The notes: a model not told the origin generated them from the letters alone. Shown: positions 16,805-26,831, counted from the first letter of the stretch. The stretch: DNA of 64,000 nucleotides from Pedobacter arcticus A12 (GCF_000302595.1 NZ_JH947125.1:580299-644298); one strand, 5' to 3'. Made by a program: numbers and translations.

Positions 16805-18646
16805 TTATCCCTCTTCAAAACTCTGCATAGAAATCAGCTTATAATATAACCCACCTTTACCAATCAATTCCTCATGGTTGCCTGTTTCTATAATCTTCCC
16901 ATTTTCTAACACCACAATTAAATCAGCGTTTTTAATGGTACTTAAACGATGAGCAATAACCAAAGTAGTGCGGTTTTCCATTAAATGATCTAATGCTTCC
17001 TGCACCAATTTTTCCGATTCGGTATCTAAAGCAGAAGTTGCTTCATCCAAAAGCATAATAGGAGGGTTTCCCAAAACTGCCCTCGCAATACAGATTCTTT
17101 GTTTTTGTCCTCCAGAAAGTTTGATTCCTCTATCGCCAATGTTGGTCTGGTAGCCTTCATCTGCTCGTTCAATAAATTCATGAGCGTTGGCTATTTTCGC
17201 GGCGTTTTCAACTTGTTCTTGCGTAAAACCGTTACGGCCAAAAACAATGTTGTTGTAAATGGTGTCGTTAAATAAAATAGATTCTTGGTTAACAATGCCC
17301 ATCAAGTTTCTTAAAGATTCTTGCGAAGCAGTTTTTATATCAACACCATCCATAGAAATAGTCCCAGCTTGTGGGTCAGAAAAACGTGGGATTAAATCTA
17401 ATAAGGTTGATTTTCCTCCGCCCGATGGGCCAACCAAAGCAACCGTTTTACCTTTCGATAAAACAAAATTGAGCTTGTTTAAAATCTGCTTTTCGCCATA
17501 AAAGAAATCAACATTGTCAAAAACTATTTCTTTGTTAAACTCAATTAGCTCAACAGGGTTTTTAACATCGGTTATTGTTGAAGGAGTATCTATTAAATCT
17601 AAAACACGTTCGCCGGCAGCTAAACCTTGGTTAATATTACTAAACGAATCTGAAATAGCTTTCGCGGGACGTAGTAACTGAGAAAAGGCAGCGATATAAG
17701 TAATAAAACCTGCGGCAGTAATACCCGAATTTTTCTCGAAAACTAAAGAACCGCCATAAATCAAAATCCCCGAAAGGGTTAAAACACCCAAAAACTCCGA
17801 AACAGGAGAAGCCATTTGTTGTCTTTTGGCAATTGATTTATTAATATTAGAATACTTATCGTTTTCTGAATTGAATTTATTGTTGATATACGGCAAAGCA
17901 TTAAATGCCTTTACAATGCGCATTCCGCTAATGGCTTCGTCAACATAACTTACCATAACCCCAAAAGAATTTTGAGATTCTGCAGCTTGTGCCCTTAAGC
18001 TTTTTACAATTCGGCCAATTACCAAACCAGAAACTGGTAATAATATAAGTGTAAATAAAGTAAGTTGGGCAGAGATGCTAAATAAAAGGTACATGTAGCC
18101 AATAATTAATAAAGGCTCTCTAATAATTACCTGTAAAGTATTGGTGACAGAAAATTGAACCACTTGTACATCGGAAGTTATTTTCGCTATAATATCACCT
18201 TTACGTTCGCTATTAAAAAAATGTAAATGTAAACGGGTGACCGATTCAAATACCGTTTTTCTTAAGTTTTGAAGCGTATATATTCTCAAATTCTCCATAA
18301 TCCTTTGAGAAAGGTATCTGAAAACATTACTCAACAACACACAAATTACTAAAGAAATGGCTACAAAAATTAGTGCTCCTTTTTGTCCGTTTATTGCGAT
18401 GTAGGTGTTGAAATGATAGTTGAAAAGATCTGAGAAATATTGAAATGTCCAATCAAAAGTAGGTGATTGGCCAATATGTTCAGCAATATTTTCTGGCGAC
18501 TGTTTAAACAAAACATTTAAAACAGGCATCAATAAAGAAAAAACTACCGTATTAAACAATGCATATAGCAACGTAAATATGAAATAGGGAGTTGCAAACT
18601 TACCGATTGGCTTAGCAAAAGAAAGTAATCTGAAATAGGTTTTCAT
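16805..18646 (-). CDS. MsbA-type ABC exporter (fused membrane and ATPase domains)
   Basis: The 613-residue protein has six predicted membrane helices in the first 330 residues and a nucleotide-binding domain afterwards: Walker A GPSGGGKST near 405, signature LSGGQKQR, Walker B/D-loop MLLDEATSALD, and the switch His in VIAHRLSTIK. It functions as a homodimer in the inner membrane. Similarity to MsbA suggests lipid A or lipid export, but drug exporters look alike. A TACATTTG -7 box lies at 18670-18663 on the minus strand, 16 bases before the ATG. Confidence 0.9.
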   Translation of the reverse strand: MKTYFRLLSFAKPIGKFATPYFIFTLLYALFNTVVFSLLMPVLNVLFKQSPENIAEHIGQSPTFDWTFQYFSDLFNYHFNTYIAINGQKGALIFVAISLVICVLLSNVFRYLSQRIMENLRIYTLQNLRKTVFESVTRLHLHFFNSERKGDIIAKITSDVQVVQFSVTNTLQVIIREPLLIIGYMYLLFSISAQLTLFTLILLPVSGLVIGRIVKSLRAQAAESQNSFGVMVSYVDEAISGMRIVKAFNALPYINNKFNSENDKYSNINKSIAKRQQMASPVSEFLGVLTLSGILIYGGSLVFEKNSGITAAGFITYIAAFSQLLRPAKAISDSFSNINQGLAAGERVLDLIDTPSTITDVKNPVELIEFNKEIVFDNVDFFYGEKQILNKLNFVLSKGKTVALVGPSGGGKSTLLDLIPRFSDPQAGTISMDGVDIKTASQESLRNLMGIVNQESILFNDTIYNNIVFGRNGFTQEQVENAAKIANAHEFIERADEGYQTNIGDRGIKLSGGQKQRICIARAVLGNPPIMLLDEATSALDTESEKLVQEALDHLMENRTTLVIAHRLSTIKNADLIVVLENGKIIETGNHEELIGKGGLYYKLISMQSFEEG

Positions 18647-18766
18647 GCTTTAAAATAATTCGCAAATGTATCGATTTATATTTTTTTAAGCTCAATTAAT
18701 CAATGTGCAATTTGATCCAGATATCCGAGATTTCGAACGGTTGGTTTTTAGTGTGGTTAAAAAGTT

Positions 18767-18795
18767 AGAGTTCCAATAGAATATACTGGAACTCT
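18767..18795 (-). terminator. Terminator after the M24 peptidase gene
   Basis: A 9-bp perfect stem (TGGAACTCT with AGAGTTCCA) and an 11-base loop lie 12 bases past the peptidase stop. The minus strand continues AACTTTTT. T-runs on both sides would allow it to work both ways. Confidence 0.75.
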
Positions 18796-18806
18796 CTTTT
18801 TTTGAA

Positions 18807-20096
18807 CTATGCATTCATTAACGCTTCAATTTCATCAGCTTCAATCGGGATGTTTGCCATTAAATCCACGGGGCCATTCTGGCTAATCCATATATTGTTC
18901 TCTAATCTGATTCCTAAGCCTTCAGCCGGAATGTAAATCCCGGGTTCGCAAGTAAGAACGTTTCCAACAGCGAAAGCATCGTATCTACTGGCAAAATCGT
19001 GAACGTCAATTCCTAAGTGATGGGAGTTGCCATGCATAAAATATTTTTTGTAAGCAGGCATTCTAGGGTCTTGCTTGGCAACATCATGTTTGTCTAATAA
19101 ACCTAATTTAATTAATTCTGCAGTCATCACTTTCCCTACCTCTTCGTGATAGGCATTCCAGATAACTCCCGGCGCAAGCATTTTTATAGATTCTTTCATA
19201 ACATGGAGTACAGCGTTATAAACATCTTTTTGGCGTTTGCTAAATTTGCCGTTTACCGGGATGCTTCTGCTCATATCAGCGTTGTAGTTTGCGTACTCGG
19301 CTCCAAAATCAAATAATATAACCTCTCCGTCTTTACAAACCTGGTCATTGTTGTTATAGTGAAGAATACATGCATTCTTGCCAGAAGCGATAATAGGAGA
19401 ATAAGCATGGCCAGTAGATTTCTGACGAGTGAATTCATGAATGATTTCAGCTTCAATTTCCCATTCACCAACGTTGGGTTTGACAAAATTTAAAACCCTC
19501 CTAAACGCATCATTGGTAATGTCGCAAGCCTTCTGTATATAATTTAGTTCAGTTGCTGACTTAATAGGTCTTAATTTTCTGAAAATTGGAGCAGCTCTTT
19601 CATAGTTATGTAAAGGATATTTGGCTTTCATTTCTTCAATAAACCTAATATCGCGATAAGCTAAAGTATGCGCATATCTATCATTCTCATTGGTATTCAG
19701 GTATATATTATCTGCATAATTTATAATCGATGAAAATATTGGCCAAAATTCTTCTAACCAATAGATATTATTGATGCCCGATATTTTTTTTGCCTCCTCT
19801 TTAGTGTATTTATAGCCTTCCCATACTGCAATATATTCATTTGTCTGTCTTAAAAACAGGACTTCTCTGTATAAAGGATTAGGACAATCGGGGAAAAGTA
19901 ACAGTATGGTTTGTTCCTGATCTATGCCCGTAAGGTAGAATAAATCGGGGTTTTGCTTAAAAATAAAGGTTTGATCCCCGCTTCTTGGGTACTCATCACT
20001 TGCATTGATTACTGATAAAGAATTTTTCTTAAGGTTTAAAGAAAAATTTTCTCTATTTTTGCCGTGTAAAATTGGTTCTCTGATTTGTTGTTTCAT
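18807..20096 (-). CDS. Aminopeptidase P-type M24 metallopeptidase
   Basis: The 429-residue protein has an N-terminal creatinase-like domain (about 1-175) and a C-terminal pita-bread domain. The metal ligands are visible as FDFGAEYANYNADMSRS, HGNSHHLGIDVHD, EPGIYIP and GIRLENN. It probably removes N-terminal residues before proline in the cytoplasm. No signal peptide was seen. It stands alone, with a terminator downstream. Confidence 0.92.
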   Translation of the reverse strand: MKQQIREPILHGKNRENFSLNLKKNSLSVINASDEYPRSGDQTFIFKQNPDLFYLTGIDQEQTILLLFPDCPNPLYREVLFLRQTNEYIAVWEGYKYTKEEAKKISGINNIYWLEEFWPIFSSIINYADNIYLNTNENDRYAHTLAYRDIRFIEEMKAKYPLHNYERAAPIFRKLRPIKSATELNYIQKACDITNDAFRRVLNFVKPNVGEWEIEAEIIHEFTRQKSTGHAYSPIIASGKNACILHYNNNDQVCKDGEVILFDFGAEYANYNADMSRSIPVNGKFSKRQKDVYNAVLHVMKESIKMLAPGVIWNAYHEEVGKVMTAELIKLGLLDKHDVAKQDPRMPAYKKYFMHGNSHHLGIDVHDFASRYDAFAVGNVLTCEPGIYIPAEGLGIRLENNIWISQNGPVDLMANIPIEADEIEALMNA

Positions 20097-20178
20097 CGGT
20101 GCCGATAGTTTAAAGTTGAAAATAACTCATTTTGGAAGTTTTTATTGCAAAATGAATTTTTGGAACAGAATTTGAATA

Positions 20179-20209
20179 CTTGCTGAAATCAAACTTATAA
20201 TTAATTTTA
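20179..20209 (+). promoter_or_regulatory. Candidate promoter of the OmpA gene
   Basis: CTTG (20179-20182) and TAATTTTA (20202-20209) are 19 bp apart, one mismatch each to TTTG / TAnnTTTG. The predicted leader is about 38 bases and ends in ten A before the ATG. Confidence 0.5.
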
Positions 20210-20249
20210 CAAAAAATTACAATTAAGAATTGTTAACCTTAAAAAAAAA

Positions 20250-21704
20250 ATGATGAATTACTCTACATTAAAAAAAACAGTTGCTTTGTCTTTAGCTACT
20301 GCTTTTGCTGTTGCAGCAAACGCACAAGAGACACCAACATCTAGCTCTGCCAAAACATTTGGTGGAAAAAAACAGTATCGTACTTGGACACTTGGATTAA
20401 ACGGAGGTGTTAGTGTACCTGCAGTTATTACAGGTGGAACTAATGACTTTGGAGACAACGTTGGTTTCGGCGAGTACAAACTTGGTGGTTACTACGGATT
20501 AGCTTTAAGAAAGCAATTTGGTCATGTTTTCGGTTTAGAATTAAACGGTTACAGAGGTCACGTAAACCATATTGACAAAGCACCTAGTCCAGGTACTTTA
20601 GCTCCAGGATTCGGAAATCCAGGTGTGTATTACAAATCTGCTCAAACTCAAGTTCAGTATGACGTTAATTTAAGTGGTTATTTTAACCTTGCTACTATTG
20701 ATTTCTTAAACAGAACCAATGCAGTTAATTTCTACGGTAAAGTTGGTTACGGTTTAATCGCTTACAATCCTGAACTTTACACTGGTGACAATTTAGACGG
20801 TGCAAACAAAAGCAACAAAGGAAACTACGGTTCAGCTGGTGATAACAATGATTACATCAGACAAGCATACATTCCAGTAGGAGTTGGTGTTAAATTTAAG
20901 TTGAGCGATAGAATTGCTTTAGACTTAGGTTACGATGCTAAGTTTATTGATGCTGACAACTTTGATGGTGTTTACGCAAAAGGAAATTCAAAAGATAAAT
21001 TCTCTGTAATGAGAGCTGGTTTAGAATTCTCTTTAGGATCTAAATCTAAAGCAGATTTAAACTGGGTTAATCCAGTAGCGATGATGTACGATGAATTAAA
21101 AGATCCTACATTACGTCAAGAAGTTGAAGCTTTAAAAGGACGTGTTACTAACGTTGAGCAAGCTGTTGAAGATTTGAAAAAAGATTCAGACGGTGACGGT
21201 GTTGCTGATCATTTAGACAAATGCCCAAACACTCCAGCTGGAGCTAAAGTTGATGGTTCTGGTTGTGAGTTAGATACAGATGGCGATGGTGTTCCAGATT
21301 GGAAAGACAAATGTCCATTAGAAAAAGGTACTGCTGAGTTAAACGGTTGTCCAGCAATGGGAACTGCTACAATGGCTGGTGTTAATAACATCCAGTTTGA
21401 ATACAACTCTTCAGTTTTAAGAACTTCTTCTTATACAGCTTTAGATAAAGTATCTTCTACTTTAAGAGCAGACAAAAACGCTGGTTTACAGTTAGACGGT
21501 CACGCTTCTGCAGAAGGAACTGATGCTTATAACATGCAATTATCTTTAGACAGAGCTAACGCAGTAAAAACTTACTTAGTTAATTCTGGTGTTGATGCTA
21601 AGAAAATAGCAACTAAAGGTTACGGTGAAACTCGTCCAATCGCTTCTAATACAACAGAAGAAGGTCGTGTAGCTAACCGTCGTGTTGAGTTCAGAACAAA
21701 ATAA
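20250..21704 (+). CDS. OmpA-family outer membrane protein
   Basis: The 484-residue protein has a signal peptide (cleavage after ANAQ), an N-terminal beta-barrel of about 250 residues, and a short coiled segment (LKGRVTNVEQAVEDLKK). Calcium-binding thrombospondin type-3 repeats follow (DSDGDGVADHLDKCP, DTDGDGVPDWKDKCP), then a peptidoglycan-binding OmpA domain (LDGHASAEGTDAYN..LSLDRANAV..GYGETRPIASN). It tethers the outer membrane to the cell wall. Codon use is uniform (ACT/GGT/AAC-rich) and unlike its neighbours, which suggests strong expression. A poly-A run precedes the ATG and a strong terminator follows. A start one codon later is possible. Confidence 0.95.
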   Translation: MMNYSTLKKTVALSLATAFAVAANAQETPTSSSAKTFGGKKQYRTWTLGLNGGVSVPAVITGGTNDFGDNVGFGEYKLGGYYGLALRKQFGHVFGLELNGYRGHVNHIDKAPSPGTLAPGFGNPGVYYKSAQTQVQYDVNLSGYFNLATIDFLNRTNAVNFYGKVGYGLIAYNPELYTGDNLDGANKSNKGNYGSAGDNNDYIRQAYIPVGVGVKFKLSDRIALDLGYDAKFIDADNFDGVYAKGNSKDKFSVMRAGLEFSLGSKSKADLNWVNPVAMMYDELKDPTLRQEVEALKGRVTNVEQAVEDLKKDSDGDGVADHLDKCPNTPAGAKVDGSGCELDTDGDGVPDWKDKCPLEKGTAELNGCPAMGTATMAGVNNIQFEYNSSVLRTSSYTALDKVSSTLRADKNAGLQLDGHASAEGTDAYNMQLSLDRANAVKTYLVNSGVDAKKIATKGYGETRPIASNTTEEGRVANRRVEFRTK

Positions 21705-21729
21705 TTAGATTAATTTTAATCTTAAAGAA

Positions 21730-21758
21730 GGGAGTCTGTTAGCAGACTCCCTTTTTTT
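21730..21758 (+). terminator. Terminator of the OmpA gene
   Basis: A 9-bp perfect stem (GGGAGTCTG with CAGACTCCC), a TTAG loop and seven T lie 25 bases after the stop. Confidence 0.92.
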
Positions 21759-21774
21759 ATTTATAAATTTGCGT

Positions 21775-21918
21775 ATGTACTTTTTTAGAAAAAAAGATTC
21801 AAACAGACCCACTAATTTTAATATCCGAGCAATGCATTGGGTAAATAAATTCGTAATCATCGTTTTTATTCTAGGTGTGTTGTGGAAATTAATAGACATA
21901 TTTATATTAAGTAAATAA
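21775..21918 (+). CDS. 47-residue single-segment membrane protein
   Basis: The short frame begins MYFFRKKDSNRPTNFN and has one hydrophobic helix (FVIIVFILGVLWKLIDIFI). The N-terminal half recalls a family of tiny Bacteroidota proteins with the pattern FFRKKDxNRPTNFN; I believe this is the DUF6728 group, from memory only. It lies between the OmpA terminator and ridA, ending two bases before the ridA ATG. A consensus -7 box TAAATTTG (21764-21771) ends three bases before its ATG. Its function is unknown. Confidence 0.7.
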   Translation: MYFFRKKDSNRPTNFNIRAMHWVNKFVIIVFILGVLWKLIDIFILSK

Positions 21919-21920
21919 TT

Positions 21921-22301
21921 ATGAAAAAGGTTATAAATACACAAAATGCCCCTGCACCAATCGGACCTTATAATCAGGCAATAATGGCAGGTAATACCTT
22001 ATACGTGTCAGGACAAATTGCTATTGATCCACAGAGCGGTAATTTAGTTGATGCTAACATTGAAGAAGAAACGCATCAGGTAATGGCAAATCTAAAAGCT
22101 GTGCTAAATGCAGCTGATCTAGATTTTATCAACGTAGTAAAAACATCTATCTTTTTAAGTGATATGAATTCATTTTCTAAAGTAAATGAGATTTACGGAC
22201 AGTATTTTACCAAAGATTTTCCGGCAAGAGAAACGGTAGCTGTTAAAACCTTACCCAAAAACGTTAATGTAGAGATTTCAGCAATCGCTGTAAAAATGTA
22301 A
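21921..22301 (+). CDS. ridA: RidA family enamine/imine deaminase
   Basis: The 126-residue protein shows the YjgF/YER057c/UK114 pattern: NAPAPIGPYNQAI at the start, VSGQIAIDP, and FPARETVAVKTLPKNVNVEI with the substrate-binding Arg. RidA hydrolyses reactive enamines such as 2-aminoacrylate formed by PLP enzymes. Length is typical. Its stop overlaps the transporter ATG (TAATG), and the small membrane protein gene sits directly before it. Confidence 0.95.
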   Translation: MKKVINTQNAPAPIGPYNQAIMAGNTLYVSGQIAIDPQSGNLVDANIEEETHQVMANLKAVLNAADLDFINVVKTSIFLSDMNSFSKVNEIYGQYFTKDFPARETVAVKTLPKNVNVEISAIAVKM

Positions 22302-23230
22302 TGAGCAAAAAATCAATTGGTTTGTTGGCGGCCCTATCAGCAAATGTGATGTGGGGCTTTATGTCTATCCCATTAAGGTTGATAAAATCTTACGACGCAG
22401 ATCAAATTCTTTACTATAGAATTATTGTTTCTTTTTTGATCAGTAGTTTGGTAGTTGTTTTTTTTAACAGAAAAAATCTAAAAACAGATATTGCTTATTT
22501 AAGCTCCATTAAAGGGCGAGATTTTTCTAACCTTGCTATTCTCATTGTTGTATCGGGTGTTTTTATTACGCTCAATTGGTTTACCTTTATTTATGTGGTA
22601 AACAGTATAAATCTAAAATCGGCAGCTTTCGCTTACATGATATGCCCCTTGATAACAGCACTAGGCGGTTTTGTTTTGCTGAAAGAAGAATTAAGTAAGA
22701 TTAAAGTTATTGCCATCGCTATTGCTGTGGTCTCGATTTTTATTTTAGCAACAGGCTCAGTCCATGAAGTATTGTGGTCTATAGTTACCGCCGCTTTCTA
22801 CGCCTTCTTTTTGATTATCCAGCGTAAAATACAAAGTATCAATAAACTGAATATGTTAGCTTTTCAAATGATTGTTGCACTCGGTTTAATTATTCCGCTA
22901 TTCTTTGTTTTTCCACAACCTATCCCTGTTGAGCTATCTTTTTGGGTAAATATCGTTATCATATCAGCTTTTTTTACAGTTTTACCATTGCTACTCAGCT
23001 TAATTGCACTTACAAGTTTACCTTCTTCAACCGTAGGGATTTTGATTTATATTAATCCGGTAGTTGCATTTAGTGTGGCATTTTTTTATTTTAACGAACG
23101 CATCCAAGCTAACCAATTATTTGCTTACGGATTGTTGGTTTGTGCCGTTGTGATTTTTAATTTCAAAATCATCAAAGAAAGTTTTTTTAAATTTTCAAAA
23201 AGTTCAATTAAAACAAATCAAGCTGTATAA
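22301..23230 (+). CDS. EamA/DMT-family transporter (RarD-like)
   Basis: The 309-residue protein has about ten hydrophobic helices in two EamA-type halves. The opening GLLAALSANVMWGFMSIPLRLIK and YYRIIVS resembles RarD (chloramphenicol-sensitivity protein) of the drug/metabolite superfamily. The substrate is unknown. It is coupled to ridA by a one-base overlap and leads into recG after one base. Confidence 0.85.
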   Translation: MSKKSIGLLAALSANVMWGFMSIPLRLIKSYDADQILYYRIIVSFLISSLVVVFFNRKNLKTDIAYLSSIKGRDFSNLAILIVVSGVFITLNWFTFIYVVNSINLKSAAFAYMICPLITALGGFVLLKEELSKIKVIAIAIAVVSIFILATGSVHEVLWSIVTAAFYAFFLIIQRKIQSINKLNMLAFQMIVALGLIIPLFFVFPQPIPVELSFWVNIVIISAFFTVLPLLLSLIALTSLPSSTVGILIYINPVVAFSVAFFYFNERIQANQLFAYGLLVCAVVIFNFKIIKESFFKFSKSSIKTNQAV

Positions 23231-23231
23231 A

Positions 23232-25337
23232 TTGAATCAATCTGTATTAGATACGCCAATAGCCTATTTAAAAGGAGTAGGTCCGCAAAGAGCAGAAATT
23301 CTGAAGAAGGAAATTGCTGTTTTTAGCTACCGCGATTTACTAAGCTATTATCCATTCAGATACATTGATAGAACGCAGTTTTATAAGATTAAGGATGTAA
23401 ACGCAGACCTGCCTTACATTCAGATTTTAGTGAGATTAAGATCACTCGAAGTTATCGGAGAAAAGCGAACAAAAAGATTGGTTGCCCAAGCTATTGACGA
23501 TACAGGAGAAATTGAGCTGGTATGGTTTCAGGGCATTACATGGGTGCAAAAAAACTTAGCGCTCAATCAAGTTTACATTATTTTTGGTAAGGTTACCTTT
23601 TTTAATGGGAAAGCGCAGATGGCGCATCCAGAAATTGAAGTGTATAATAAAAATGCTTTAAACCGCGGGAATCTAAAATTACAACCGGTTTATTCCTCAA
23701 CAGAAAAGCTAAAGCAATATAGTTTAGATGCCAAAGGTATCCAGAAAATAACAGCAAACGCTTTAGATGTTTGTCTGCAGGATATTGAAGAAGTGTTACC
23801 TCTTTACATTACTCAAAAATACAAGCTTCTGGCGAGAGCAAAAGCGATATACAATATTCATTTTCCAGCAAATGCGGATGATTTACGAGCTGCACAAAAT
23901 ACCTTGAAATTCGAAGAATTATTTTTGATTCAGTTTAGGATGTTAAAATCCAAAATGATTAGAACTCAAAAATTTAAAGGAAACGTTTTTGAAAACGTTG
24001 GCGATAAGTTTAACTATTTCTATGAGCACTTACTCCCTTTTTCATTAACAAATGCCCAAAAAAGGGTTATTAAAGAAATTAGGATGGATACGCAAAAGGG
24101 TATCCAGATGAACCGATTGGTACAGGGTGATGTTGGCTCGGGGAAAACAGTTGTCGCATTAATGACGATGCTTTTGGCAGTAGATAACGGCTATCAAGCT
24201 TGTTTAATGGCGCCAACAGAGATTTTAGCTACACAACATTACCATTCGCTAAAAGAGTTGTTAAAAGACGAATTTGTGTCAATCGCATTGTTGACGGGTT
24301 CGAGCAAAACAAAGCAACGCAGAATTATTGCGGAAGATTTAGAAAGTGGAAAGCTCTCTATTTTGATAGGAACGCATGCGTTGATTGAAGATCCCGTAAA
24401 GTTCAAAAATTTAGGTTTTGCCGTAATTGATGAACAGCATCGTTTTGGTGTGGAGCAAAGAGCGAAACTTTGGCGAAAAAACGTAATTCCGCCTCATATT
24501 TTGGTAATGACGGCAACACCTATCCCACGAACGCTTGCTATGACACTCTACGGCGATTTAGATGTTTCCATGATTGATGAATTGCCCGCAGGAAGAAAGC
24601 CGATAGAGACTCGTCATTTATACGAAAGTCAACGTTTAAGAATGTTCGGGTTTATGAAGCAAGAGATTGCTAAAGGGCGCCAGATTTATATTGTTTATCC
24701 GTTGATCCAGGAAAGTGCAAAGCTTGATTTGAAGAATTTAATGGATGGTGTAGATACCATGAGTCGAGAATTTCCTTTGCCTGAATATAGAATCAGCATT
24801 GTTCATGGACAGCTAAAAGCAAAAGAAAAGGAGTTTGAGATGCAACGTTTTGTAAAAGGTGAAACACAGATTATGGTGGCAACCACAGTAATCGAAGTTG
24901 GCGTAAATGTTCCAAATGCATCGGTAATGATTATTGAAAATGCTGAGCGTTTCGGTTTGTCGCAATTGCATCAGTTAAGAGGGCGTGTTGGGCGAGGAGC
25001 GGAACAATCTTATTGCATATTAATGTCGGGCGATAAGTTGAGTAAGGACGGGAGAGTGCGCCTGGAAACAATGGTTAAAAGTAATGATGGTTTTGAGATT
25101 GCCGAGATTGATTTACAGTTACGCGGACCCGGAAATATAGAGGGCAAACAGCAAAGCGGGGTAATGGAATTAAAATTGGCTGATTTAACAACCGATCAAA
25201 ATATTTTAGCAGAAGCCAGAAAAACAGTAATTGAAATATTTGAAACTGATCCTGATTTAGCGAAGCCAGAAAACCAAGTTTTAAAAGCCATTTTACTAAA
25301 ATCTGAAACGGGAATTATGCTCAACAAAATCTCTTAA
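23232..25337 (+). CDS. recG: ATP-dependent DNA helicase RecG
   Basis: The 701-residue protein begins with an OB-fold wedge domain (IAYLKGVGPQRAEILKKE). The SF2 helicase motifs follow: Walker A QGDVGSGKTVVA, DEQHRFG (the DExH motif), MTATPIPRTLAMT, and QLRGRVGRG. RecG rewinds stalled replication forks and branch-migrates Holliday junctions. The start is TTG at 23232, directly after the previous stop; no in-frame ATG lies near, and the LDTPIAYLKGVGP opening is typical. Confidence 0.95.
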   Translation: MNQSVLDTPIAYLKGVGPQRAEILKKEIAVFSYRDLLSYYPFRYIDRTQFYKIKDVNADLPYIQILVRLRSLEVIGEKRTKRLVAQAIDDTGEIELVWFQGITWVQKNLALNQVYIIFGKVTFFNGKAQMAHPEIEVYNKNALNRGNLKLQPVYSSTEKLKQYSLDAKGIQKITANALDVCLQDIEEVLPLYITQKYKLLARAKAIYNIHFPANADDLRAAQNTLKFEELFLIQFRMLKSKMIRTQKFKGNVFENVGDKFNYFYEHLLPFSLTNAQKRVIKEIRMDTQKGIQMNRLVQGDVGSGKTVVALMTMLLAVDNGYQACLMAPTEILATQHYHSLKELLKDEFVSIALLTGSSKTKQRRIIAEDLESGKLSILIGTHALIEDPVKFKNLGFAVIDEQHRFGVEQRAKLWRKNVIPPHILVMTATPIPRTLAMTLYGDLDVSMIDELPAGRKPIETRHLYESQRLRMFGFMKQEIAKGRQIYIVYPLIQESAKLDLKNLMDGVDTMSREFPLPEYRISIVHGQLKAKEKEFEMQRFVKGETQIMVATTVIEVGVNVPNASVMIIENAERFGLSQLHQLRGRVGRGAEQSYCILMSGDKLSKDGRVRLETMVKSNDGFEIAEIDLQLRGPGNIEGKQQSGVMELKLADLTTDQNILAEARKTVIEIFETDPDLAKPENQVLKAILLKSETGIMLNKIS

Positions 25338-25436
25338 ATAAATTCTACCGAATAATACGTTGGATGATTTGGGATTCTGTGAAATAATTATAAAAAAGCA
25401 CAGAAATACAATTACATTTATTGAAAATCACATACC

Positions 25437-26831
25437 ATGAAAACACTTAAATCTATTTTTTTACTCGTTTTGTTTGCTTGTTTAGGGTTAGTTTCCCAGG
25501 CTCAGGATTCGTTAATCATTAGAAAAATATACGATGAAGCACTGGTTAATGGCCAAGCGTACGAAAACTTAAGATACCTGTGTAAGCAAATTGGACCCCG
25601 ATTAAGTGGTTCTCCGCAAGCACAAAAATCGGTAGAGTGGGGCAAAGATTTAATGACTAAATACGGTTTTGATAAAGTGTATTTGCAAGAATGTATGGTG
25701 CCACATTGGGTACGTGGAGAAAAGGAAGTAGCCAGAATTATTGATGGTAAAAAAATCATTAATGTGCCGATCTCTGCATTAGGAATGTCTCCAGGAACAC
25801 CGAAAAATGGTGTGCAAGCAAAAATAATTGAAGTTAGAAGTTTAGATGAATTAAAGGAATTAGGCAGTAAAGCCGTTGCTGGTAAAATAGTTTTTTTTAA
25901 CAGGTCATTTGATCCACGTTTTATAGAAACAGGAAACGCTTATGGAACTGCAGGAGATCAACGGTTTTCGGGACCAGTTTTGGCTGCTAAATTAGGTGCT
26001 GTTGGGGTTATTGTGAGGTCTTTAACAGAAAGCTTGGACGATTATCCACATACAGGAACTACCGGCTTTACTGATGGAGATATTAAAATTCCGGCTGCGG
26101 CGATATCAACCAATGGTGCAAATCAGTTAAGTGCACTATTAAAACAGCGTAAATTACCCGAAGTAGAATTTTATTTCAAACAGAACTGTGAACTTTTGCC
26201 AGACGTTAAATCTTATAATGTGGTTGGAGAGATTACAGGTTCTGAGAAACCCAATGAGTTTATTACCGTGGGTGGGCATTTAGATTCTTGGGACTTAGCA
26301 GAAGGTGCACATGATGATGGTACAGGAGTAGTGCAAGCAGTAGAAGTTTTACGAATTTATAAAGCGCTAAACATCAGACCAAAACATAGTGTTAGGGCGG
26401 TAATGTTTATGAACGAAGAAAATGGTGGTCGTGGTGGTGCAAAATATGCCGACGAAGCGCAAGCAAATAAGGAAATACATATTGCAGCGATTGAATCAGA
26501 TGGGGGAGGTTTTACACCTCGCGGATTTACTTTTCAGGATATTTCTAAGGAGGGATTGGTTTATGTAAAAGAAAACTGGAAACAACTATTAGAACCTTAC
26601 TTAGCAGACCAGCTAAAAGCTGGCGGGAGCGGTGCAGATGTAGCACATCTTCGGAAACTGAATACAGCGGTTTTAATTGGTTTTAGAGCAGATTCTCAAC
26701 GTTATTTTGATATCCACCATAGTGCAAAAGATGTATTTGAGAACGTGAATAAAAGAGAACTGGCATTAGGAGCAGGCGCTATGGCTGCTTTGGTTTACTT
26801 AATCGATACTCAAGGTATTCAGCGGAAGTAG
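25437..26831 (+). CDS. Exported M28 metallopeptidase with PA domain
   Basis: The 464-residue protein has a signal peptide (to about residue 22, SQAQ). A protease-associated insertion follows (about 120-230). The M28 dizinc site is visible as GGHLDSWD, AHDDGTG, NEENGGRGG, ESDGGG and a late His (DIHHSAKD). It resembles carboxypeptidase Q-like peptidases that degrade peptides in the periplasm or outside. Its last 13 bases overlap the convergent MepB gene. A TACATTTA lies 16 bases before the ATG without a clear -33 box. Confidence 0.9.
   Translation: MKTLKSIFLLVLFACLGLVSQAQDSLIIRKIYDEALVNGQAYENLRYLCKQIGPRLSGSPQAQKSVEWGKDLMTKYGFDKVYLQECMVPHWVRGEKEVARIIDGKKIINVPISALGMSPGTPKNGVQAKIIEVRSLDELKELGSKAVAGKIVFFNRSFDPRFIETGNAYGTAGDQRFSGPVLAAKLGAVGVIVRSLTESLDDYPHTGTTGFTDGDIKIPAAAISTNGANQLSALLKQRKLPEVEFYFKQNCELLPDVKSYNVVGEITGSEKPNEFITVGGHLDSWDLAEGAHDDGTGVVQAVEVLRIYKALNIRPKHSVRAVMFMNEENGGRGGAKYADEAQANKEIHIAAIESDGGGFTPRGFTFQDISKEGLVYVKENWKQLLEPYLADQLKAGGSGADVAHLRKLNTAVLIGFRADSQRYFDIHHSAKDVFENVNKRELALGAGAMAALVYLIDTQGIQRK

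Noticed and set aside
21705-21944. Minus-strand frame of 79 residues after the OmpA gene
   Set aside because: It runs antisense across the terminator and the better-supported 47-residue plus-strand gene.
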